DNA from: Oscillospiraceae bacterium
GTDB taxonomy: Bacteria; Bacillota; Clostridia; Oscillospirales; CAG-272
Length of the DNA stretch: 64,000 nt
Direction: 5' to 3'
Assembly (NCBI GenBank): GCA_015063625.1
Contig: SVTT01000001.1
Coordinates: forward strand, 124,001-188,000
Shown: piece by piece, positions 62,433-64,000 of the stretch
Layout of the letters: each line of letters opens with the position of its first letter
Numbering within the stretch: position 1 is the first letter of the stretch
Notes under the pieces: model-generated
Databases searched by the model: none
Seen by the model: only the letters and a program-made list of their open reading frames with translations
What the model was told of the DNA's origin: nothing
Position numbers and translations under genes: made by a program

Positions 62433-62836
62433 CGTCTGATCACTCCGCCCCTCCCAAAGGCATTTTCAATATGGTTGATTTTAAAGGGCTTCATGCCTGA
62501 ACAACGGTCAAGATAGACCTCAATGACGTCAAAGCGAGGCGCCCTTTCGTTGGGATGCTTTTGAAGATGTGCCAACGCAGCCGCAACCGTGCGCTTTCTT
62601 TTGGCTTCATCCACCGCCATGACGGGACGTGCCTGCTCGGCATCCGGCTTCTGTGAAAAGGTTCGTGTCTTAACCTCAACAAACAGGATGTACTTTTTGC
62701 TTTGCGCGATCAGATCCAGCTCGTTTTTGCCGTAGTGACGGTTTTTGGCAACAATGCGAAAGCCCGCACGCCTCAAAAAGCGTGCAGCAACCCGTTCGCC
62801 GTACCGACCGATCCGTTGAGTTGACCAATCACTCAT
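62429..62836 (-). CDS. yraN: YraN family endonuclease-like protein (UPF0102)
   Basis: 135 residues with the nuclease-fold signature RYGERVAARFLRRAGFRIVA, KNELDLIAQSKKYILFVEVK (D..EVK). Function unsettled. It overlaps both neighbours by four bases, as in many Firmicutes where it follows rnhB. Confidence 0.93.
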   Translation of the reverse strand: MSDWSTQRIGRYGERVAARFLRRAGFRIVAKNRHYGKNELDLIAQSKKYILFVEVKTRTFSQKPDAEQARPVMAVDEAKRKRTVAAALAHLQKHPNERAPRFDVIEVYLDRCSGMKPFKINHIENAFGRGGVIRR

Positions 62837-63432
62837 TTGTCAAGGAAACGGATAAATTTGGTGCGATAGATCTCACAAGGACCGTATTTCCGCAACGCCT
62901 CCATGTGCGCTTTGGTACCGTACCCCTTGTGCTTGGCAATGCCATACTCGGGATGTGCGGCATCCAGCTCAAGGCAAATGCGGTCACGTGTGACCTTGGC
63001 AAGAATGGATGCGGCTGCAATGCTTGGCGAAATGGCGTCGCCGTGCACAACGGCGCGTGCGGGGAGAGGGAATCCTCTCGTAATATTTCCGTCCACCAGA
63101 GCGAAATCCGCCTTGATCTGTAAGCCCTCAACGGCACGGTGCATGGCGTGCAGCGTTGCCGAGAGAATATCTGTCCCGTTGATCTCCTCCACGCTGCCGA
63201 GTACTACACAGTAGGCAAGCGCCTTTTCACAGATCTCATCATAAAGTCTTTTGCGCTTTGCTTCGGAAAGCTTTTTGGAGTCATTCAAGCCCTCGATCAC
63301 CAGCCCTGTCGGGAGAATACACGCAGCGGCGGCAACCGGTCCGCACAGAGGCCCGCGCCCCGCTTCATCCACACCGCAAACGGCGTTGTAGCCCTCCTGC
63401 TCAAGTGCAGCCTCAAGCTCATAGGTCAGCAT
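62833..63432 (-). CDS. rnhB: Ribonuclease HII
   Basis: Cleaves RNA in RNA/DNA hybrids and removes single ribonucleotides. 199 residues: CGVDEAGRGPLCGPVAAA (catalytic Asp-Glu), NDSKKLSEAKRKRLY, ADFALVDGN and SPSIAAASILAKVTRD. ATG 63432 is spaced seven bases from AAAGGAG; ATG 63438 is closer. It overlaps the rbgA end by seven bases. Confidence 0.95.
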   Translation of the reverse strand: MLTYELEAALEQEGYNAVCGVDEAGRGPLCGPVAAAACILPTGLVIEGLNDSKKLSEAKRKRLYDEICEKALAYCVVLGSVEEINGTDILSATLHAMHRAVEGLQIKADFALVDGNITRGFPLPARAVVHGDAISPSIAAASILAKVTRDRICLELDAAHPEYGIAKHKGYGTKAHMEALRKYGPCEIYRTKFIRFLDK

Positions 63433-64000
63433 GGCCATTCTCCTTTCGAAAGGGTATCCAGCGTGATGCGTCCGATCTTGGCGGCACGGAACTCATCCAA
63501 CAGGGTATTGGCGGTTCGCTCGGTATTGACCTCGCCACCGCTGACAAGAAAGCCGCGCTTTTTTCCGATCAGTTCAAAAAGTTCGTAATCCGAGAGATCT
63601 GCCGCAAGGTCGCTCTCGCCGACCTTATAGCGCGCGCAAAGCAGCGCAGGGTAACGATCGCGCAGCTTACGACAAAGCGCCACGGCAAGCGTTTCGATTT
63701 CCACCACATCGTCCTTGATCGCACCGGTGACAGCAAGATTCTCACCCGTTTCGCGATCATCAAAGCGAGGCCAGAGAACTCCCGGCATATCCATCAGATC
63801 AAGCTCCTCCCTGGCACTGACCCACTGTGGGTTCAGCGTTACGCCGGGGCGGTTTTCCACCTTTGCCTTTTTACTGCCGCAAAGAAGATTGATCAGAGAG
63901 GATTTTCCCACGTTCGGAATACCCACGACCATCGCGCGCAGCCTTCTTCCGATCATGCCCTTTTGCGCATAGCGCTCCAGCTTATCGGCAAGAAGTGTGC
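63426..64000 (-). CDS. rbgA: Ribosome biogenesis GTPase RbgA/YlqF (N-terminal part cut by window end)
   Basis: Circularly permuted GTPase that helps late 50S assembly. The 191 residues in view hold the G1 loop VVGIPNVGKSSLINLL, a G3-like DMPGVLWPRF and the C-terminal helical ANTAR-like part; the G4 motif, which comes first in this family, lies beyond the window. The frame stays open to the last base. Upstream of rnhB as in Bacillus. Confidence 0.93.
   Translation of the reverse strand, partial: TLLADKLERYAQKGMIGRRLRAMVVGIPNVGKSSLINLLCGSKKAKVENRPGVTLNPQWVSAREELDLMDMPGVLWPRFDDRETGENLAVTGAIKDDVVEIETLAVALCRKLRDRYPALLCARYKVGESDLAADLSDYELFELIGKKRGFLVSGGEVNTERTANTLLDEFRAAKIGRITLDTLSKGEWPC

Overview
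The window reads as chromosomal DNA of an endospore-forming Firmicute of class Clostridia, with roughly half G+C by eye. Evidence for this is a sporulation sigma factor G gene, a SpoVB-type flippase, a PdaA-type spore-cortex deacetylase, a type II MurB, a GlgC/GlgD pair, WhiA, DUF1540 and YesL-like proteins, and Shine-Dalgarno sites ahead of most genes. I see no rRNA, tRNA, phage, insertion sequence or CRISPR array. It is almost entirely a gene-dense housekeeping region, with no gene-free stretch above about 300 bases.

Layout: 1-6.3 kb holds the end of lysS, a membrane-anchored protein of unknown function, sigG (with a forespore-type promoter), glgC-glgD and a polysaccharide flippase. At 6.25-8.7 kb a perfect consensus promoter drives a lysine riboswitch ahead of an NhaC-family transporter (probable lysine importer), followed by rplS with a candidate L19 leader. 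At 8.8-12.4 kb, on the minus strand, are a GTP-type PEP carboxykinase and a SpoVB-like flippase. At 12.5-13.5 kb are a cytidylate-kinase-like protein and a rubredoxin. From 13.6 to 25.1 kb runs a long plus-strand series: nusB, a TsaD-like paralog, xseA-xseB-ispA, a divergent PAP2 gene, tlyA, nadK, argR, recN, ybaK, then (own promoter) glyQS and a compact HprK-like kinase / PqqD / S26-peptidase trio.

From 33.5 down to 25.2 kb a minus-strand operon carries a Gfo/Idh oxidoreductase, coaE, a lytic transglycosylase, M18 aminopeptidase, prfA, tsaC, a ParC-type topoisomerase subunit and a tiny membrane protein. Plus strand 33.6-42.1 kb: a YjjG-type phosphatase, murB, whiA, dnaE and a class A PBP. 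Minus 42.3-43.8 kb: mnmA and trmL (tRNA wobble modification). Plus 44.0-54.0 kb: secA, two membrane proteins, an Asn/Gln-rich low-complexity peptide, pcrA, a membrane protein and two polysaccharide deacetylases. Minus 54-59.6 kb: a YesL-like membrane protein, the tig-clpP-clpX proteostasis operon (trigger factor with a histone-H1-like tail) and a metallophosphoesterase. A DUF1540 peptide follows on plus, then minus-strand thrC, M19 dipeptidase, yraN, rnhB and the 3' part of rbgA/ylqF.

Themes: protein synthesis and tRNA modification (lysS, glyQS, ybaK, prfA, tsaC, mnmA, trmL, rplS, nusB, rbgA), DNA replication and repair (dnaE, recN, xseAB, pcrA, parC, rnhB), cell wall and spore wall (murB, PBP, flippases, PdaA, lytic transglycosylase), and proteolysis (clpXP, M18, M19). 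The least-understood parts are the kinase/PqqD/peptidase trio (23.7-25.1 kb), the Lys/Ala/Thr tail on trigger factor, the Asn/Gln-rich peptide, and several structured leaders. Most intergenic terminators are unusually long, near-perfect inverted repeats with 2-5 base loops. All positions, repeats and promoter spacings were read by eye; no database search was run.
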